The notes beneath the pieces were generated by a model. The model worked only from the letters and a program-made list of their open reading frames with translations, had not been told where the DNA came from and searched no databases. The translations under genes and the position numbers were made by a program. A DNA stretch of 7,478 bases from Clostridia bacterium (lineage in GTDB: Bacteria; Bacillota; Clostridia; Christensenellales; CAG-314), in NCBI GenBank assembly GCA_017452035.1, contig JAFTNE010000242.1, forward strand, positions 1 to 7,478. The letters run 5' to 3'. The stretch's first letter is position 1. Each line of letters begins with the position of its first letter. Positions 4,841 through 7,478 of the stretch are shown here, piece by piece.

Positions 4841-6712
4841 TCAATATGAAGAATGATGATTCCACGAAACATCACAATTAGAGTAGTTCCAATCTTTGTC
4901 CCATCCGTTTGGTTTGGACTTTGCTTGGCAATAAATTTTGAGATTACTACATTTGTAAAATGCTTTGTAACCAATGTACGTAACTGTATCGGGTATATAT
5001 ACCGATTGCAGTTTGTAACACCCAGCAAAGGCTTGCTCTCCAATGCTTGTTAACGAAGGGGAAAATCTTACTTCGGTAATTGTTTTACATCCATCAAAAG
5101 CATTGGCACCAATGGTTGTAACGGAGTTGGGAATTTGAACGTTGGAAAGTGATTCGCAATTGTAAAACATACCATCGGGAATGGCCGATATACTTTCGGG
5201 AAGTTCTACACTACCTAGTGAAGAGCAGTATGTAAAGACGTAGTCGCCCAGCGTGGTTACCGAGATAGGAATTGTTACACTTGTAAGTGCTTTGCAATGA
5301 CTAAAAGCAAAACTTCCTATGCTTGTGACGGAACTAGGAATATTTACACTTTCAAGCAGTTCGCATTCACTAAATACATTGCTATAAATAATTTTGGTTT
5401 GGGTTGAAATGTCAAAGCTAACAATTTGCTTGTTTTTTACACCCATCAAAACAAGGTATTGGTTTTGTTCATTGCCCAGGTAGTAGGCGTTGTCGTCTTC
5501 GTTGCAAACAAGAGCATTACAGTCACCAAATGCATTGGAGCCTACATATTTGATATTGTCGCTCAAAACAACCTTTGCGAGAGCGCTGCAACCAGAAAAG
5601 GCATTTTTGCCGATTTCAGTAACAGTATCCAATGATATGTTTGTGATGTTAGAGCAGTAGAAAAATGCTTTATCGCCAATTTTTGTTACCGAAGCAGGAA
5701 TTTGCACACCGGAAAGTGCCGAACATCCATCAAAAGTACCCGATTCAATTACAGTAAGCTTGTTGTTTTCGCCAAAACTTACACTTTTTAGTGATGTACA
5801 GTCTTTGAAAGTCTCTTTGCCAATTGTGGCTACAAAATTGCCTATTGTTACGCTTTCCAAAGTTGTTAGTCCTGCAAATGCGCCCTCGTCAATGGCTGTA
5901 ATTGAATTGCCTATAACTACATTTTTGAGGGAGGGGTGTTGAGAAAAATCTATCCAGTTCAAGTTTGTCAGCGAATTGCCGATGACAATTTCTGCAAGGG
6001 ACTCACATCCCTCCAAAATGCCAGAATCAATGTTTGTTACACTATCGGGGATGGTAATACTTGTAAGGGATGAGCAATAGGAAAATGCACGCAAGCCAAT
6101 GCTAATAATACCATTGGGCAGGGTAATGCTTTTAAGCGCTTTACTATTGGAAAATGCATAATTGGGGATAACTGTGATATTTTGAGACAAAACAATGCTG
6201 GTAAGGTGCTCACTTTTGCTAAAAGCTCCCTCACCAAGAGTTGTTACAGTATTGGGGAGGGTAAAAGAAGTATCCTTTTTGCCAGAAGCATAACGAACCA
6301 GCACACTGCCATCCTTTGTGTAAAGGCTTCCATCCACTGTTTTGTAGTGTGCGTTGTTTTTGTCTACGTCAATGGCTGTATGCGCTTCGCTAATAGCACC
6401 GTCAGCAATATATTTAACAGATGCAGGGATAGTAATTTTTTCAATTTTGGAAGAAAAAATACGATTAATTGCTGTGATGGGCAAACCTTCGTACTCACTG
6501 GGAATTATCAAGTGGGTATAGGTGGGATTATCTATTAAATACTCAACAGAATAGCCGTCCTTGGCTTCGTTGAGGGTATACTGTAGGTGTTCTTTGGACT
6601 TGTTATCTCCCTCGTTGCCAAAGCCATCTGGCAATAAAAAACATGCCGAAAGGGCGCAAATTAGCACTAACATCAAAGTTACTAACAAAACCTGTTTAAT
6701 TACTTTTTTCAT
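4841..6712 (-). CDS. BspA-type leucine-rich-repeat surface lipoprotein
   Basis: This 623-residue protein has a lipoprotein signal peptide: MKK, a hydrophobic core (residues 8-20) and lipobox L21-S-A-C24, so it should be lipid-anchored on the outer face of the membrane. From about residue 90 to 590 it is built of 23-residue LRR_5 (TpLRR/BspA) repeats of the type IPxSVTxIGxxAFxxCxxL. Block 1 (about 90-400) contains an early DGSLYTKDGS segment (127-136) typical of the family. A non-repeat insert (about 403-435, AYYLGNEQNQYLVL) follows, then block 2 (about 440-590) and a Trp-rich end (GWDKDWN, SWNHH). There is no catalytic domain and no C-terminal anchor. Such proteins are usually linked to adhesion or ligand binding; the partner is unknown. 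The ATG is preceded by GTGAGG five bases upstream, and a clear promoter lies at 6810-6838. The stop is TGA. Confidence 0.93.
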   Translation of the reverse strand: MKKVIKQVLLVTLMLVLICALSACFLLPDGFGNEGDNKSKEHLQYTLNEAKDGYSVEYLIDNPTYTHLIIPSEYEGLPITAINRIFSSKIEKITIPASVKYIADGAISEAHTAIDVDKNNAHYKTVDGSLYTKDGSVLVRYASGKKDTSFTLPNTVTTLGEGAFSKSEHLTSIVLSQNITVIPNYAFSNSKALKSITLPNGIISIGLRAFSYCSSLTSITIPDSVTNIDSGILEGCESLAEIVIGNSLTNLNWIDFSQHPSLKNVVIGNSITAIDEGAFAGLTTLESVTIGNFVATIGKETFKDCTSLKSVSFGENNKLTVIESGTFDGCSALSGVQIPASVTKIGDKAFFYCSNITNISLDTVTEIGKNAFSGCSALAKVVLSDNIKYVGSNAFGDCNALVCNEDDNAYYLGNEQNQYLVLMGVKNKQIVSFDISTQTKIIYSNVFSECELLESVNIPSSVTSIGSFAFSHCKALTSVTIPISVTTLGDYVFTYCSSLGSVELPESISAIPDGMFYNCESLSNVQIPNSVTTIGANAFDGCKTITEVRFSPSLTSIGEQAFAGCYKLQSVYIPDTVTYIGYKAFYKCSNLKIYCQAKSKPNGWDKDWNYSNCDVSWNHHSSY

Positions 6713-6787
6713 GACAACCTCACTTTTAAAACTTCTACACTAGTGATATGTTCCATCAAAATGGCTGTTCGCAACAATTAAATAGTT

Positions 6788-6797
6788 AACAGCTGTT
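6788..6797. promoter_or_regulatory. 10-bp palindrome just inside the LRR transcript
   Basis: AACAGCTGTT is a perfect palindrome starting about six bases after the predicted LRR transcription start. This position suits a repressor site, but a chance palindrome cannot be excluded. Confidence 0.3.
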
Positions 6798-6809
6798 TTT
6801 TATAGTTCA

Positions 6810-6838
6810 ATTGTACCATTTACAAGGGACAAAGTCAA
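6810..6838 (-). promoter_or_regulatory. Sigma-A promoter of the LRR lipoprotein gene
   Basis: -35 TTGACT (6833-6838), a 17-bp spacer ending in TGG, and -10 TACAAT (6810-6815), giving an extended -10. The predicted start near 6803 leaves a 5' leader of about 90 nt. Confidence 0.75.
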
Positions 6839-6839
6839 T

Positions 6840-7281
6840 ACCGAATATTACTCAGCAGGTTGCTGGAAGTATTTACAAATAAGTAGCATTGCTATTTGAT
6901 AGTAAAAAAAGCAAAAAACCAAATAATGCTATCGAAAAATCAAAAATGCAAATTAAAAATTATCGAAACTAAAAGTATATAAAAAACAAACGGACTATGG
7001 TTTGAGACTTAAAAAAGCAAAAAAATAACACCACTGTTTAGTGATGCTTCCAATGTATATTTAACAACCTTTTGGGTTGGAATTGTAATATGTAAACAAC
7101 CAACGTTGTTGCCAGTTTGCAAATGTTTTTTTAATATGAAATCAAGAGGTATTATTGCTTGGCCTTTCTACGTTGATTGGAGTTGTATTTTTCTTGCCTT
7201 TTTCCTTTTCAAGATGCGTTTTGCTTTTGAAATGTTTACCAACAATTCCTTCACTTTTTGTGTTGAAGTGGTACTTTAGGC
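6840..7281. other. AT-rich gene-free spacer
   Basis: No convincing gene, tRNA or 23S/5S rRNA is visible. Short minus-strand frames near 7140-7270 encode Lys/Arg-rich peptides but have no ribosome-binding site. Structures seen are CAGCA-GGT-TGCTG (6853-6865), an imperfect inverted repeat TAGCATT(GCT)ATTTG (6884-6898) with CAAATAATGCTA (6920-6931), and CAACC/GGTTG (7065-7079). None has an assigned role. Confidence 0.45.
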
Positions 7282-7306
7282 AAAAAAAGAACACCCTAAG
7301 GTGTTT
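7282..7306 (-). terminator. Intrinsic terminator after the 16S rRNA trailer
   Basis: On the minus strand, AACACC-TTAG-GGTGTT forms a six-bp stem with a four-base loop, followed by C and seven T. It lies about 145 nt after the 16S 3' end and is the first clear stop signal for rRNA transcription. Confidence 0.75.
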
Positions 7307-7397
7307 TTAATGATGCTTTAACAGAACAGAAGAAGAAATTTCACAGTATCGGGTTTGTTACTGTTTTTAGTGTTGTAACTCCACTTTCGTAATTTCC

Positions 7398-7415
7398 GTG
7401 AGTATCTCTACTCAC
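7398..7415 (-). other. 16S trailer hairpin 2 (GAGA loop)
   Basis: A perfect 7-bp stem (GTGAGTA/TACTCAC) is closed by GAGA, a GNRA tetraloop, on the rRNA strand. It lies 12 nt beyond hairpin 1 and is probably a folded processing element in the 16S 3' trailer. Confidence 0.55.
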
Positions 7416-7427
7416 TCGACTTGGATG

Positions 7428-7445
7428 GTAGACATTCCTGTCTAC
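7428..7445 (-). other. 16S trailer hairpin 1 (GGAA loop)
   Basis: A perfect 7-bp stem (GTAGACA/TGTCTAC) is closed by GGAA, a GNRA tetraloop, on the rRNA strand. It begins six bases after the conserved 16S 3' end, where a maturation nuclease would act. Confidence 0.55.
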
Positions 7446-7451
7446 TCCCTT

Positions 7452-7478
7452 AAAGGAGGTGATCCAGCCGCACCTTCC
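7452..7478 (-). rRNA. 3' end of 16S rRNA (runs off right edge)
   Basis: The minus strand reads as the universal 16S 3' terminus: GGCTGGATCACCTCCTTT, including the anti-Shine-Dalgarno CCTCC. Only the last 27 or so bases are in the window and the exact mature 3' end may extend a few bases left. The gene is transcribed leftward into a short trailer and a terminator, with no 23S gene in the remaining 7.4 kb. Confidence 0.95.

Noticed and set aside
4771..5043. A 90-codon minus-strand frame over the end of the LRR gene
   Set aside because: It overlaps the LRR coding region in another frame and has no family features.
7140..7270. Short Lys/Arg-rich minus-strand frames upstream of the LRR gene
   Set aside because: No ATG or ribosome-binding site, and the composition is expected from A-rich sequence.

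Overview
The window looks like AT-rich chromosomal DNA from a low-GC Firmicute, probably an intestinal-type Clostridia; this is an inference. The grounds are: sigma-A promoters with 17-bp spacers and mostly TGG-extended -10 boxes, GAGG/GGAG ribosome-binding sites, a lipoprotein with BspA-type leucine-rich repeats, and a 16S rRNA 3' end of the usual CACCTCCTTT type. All recognisable protein genes lie on the minus strand. The standard genetic code applies: all nine tryptophans in the four intact genes are TGG.

Left part (1-3670) looks like the end of an integrated accessory element. Reading in transcription order from its right side, a strong promoter (3176-3204) drives a two-gene operon. The first gene is an endonuclease/exonuclease/phosphatase (EEP) fold protein with its catalytic residues intact (2359-3138). 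The second, 18 bp later, is a TIR-domain protein with an unrecognised C-terminal part (1552-2340). Then comes a 225-bp spacer with two perfect hairpins, then a class II Fic protein (160-1218). The fic promoter is covered by one of two matching inverted repeats, TTCCCTTA-N15-TAAGGGAA, set 53 bp apart. The start of a further small gene, with its own promoter, runs off the left edge (1-90). TIR plus a nuclease-fold partner plus Fic is the kind of content seen in defence or toxin-antitoxin islands.

Boundary (3417-3767). A plus-strand 44-nt 3' fragment of a tRNA, starting at a CCT anticodon loop and ending in CCA (3671-3714), is followed by a good intrinsic terminator. This is what remains at the far end of an element that integrated into a tRNA-Arg(CCT) gene. 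On the element side are short iterated motifs that could be integrase arm sites, and a degenerate tRNA-like sequence on the opposite strand (3417-3488). No integrase is in the window.

Right part (3715-7478) looks like the resident chromosome. It has a palindrome-rich spacer, the C-terminal half of a decayed GH32 beta-fructosidase gene (in-frame TGA at a Trp position, frameshift at a nine-G run, no catalytic half), an intact LRR lipoprotein gene (4841-6712) with a clear promoter, a roughly 440-bp AT-rich spacer with no gene, and the 3' end of a 16S rRNA gene. The 16S trailer has two GNRA-capped hairpins and ends in an intrinsic terminator, with no 23S gene downstream. The 16S therefore appears unlinked from 23S, unless the window edge is an assembly join.
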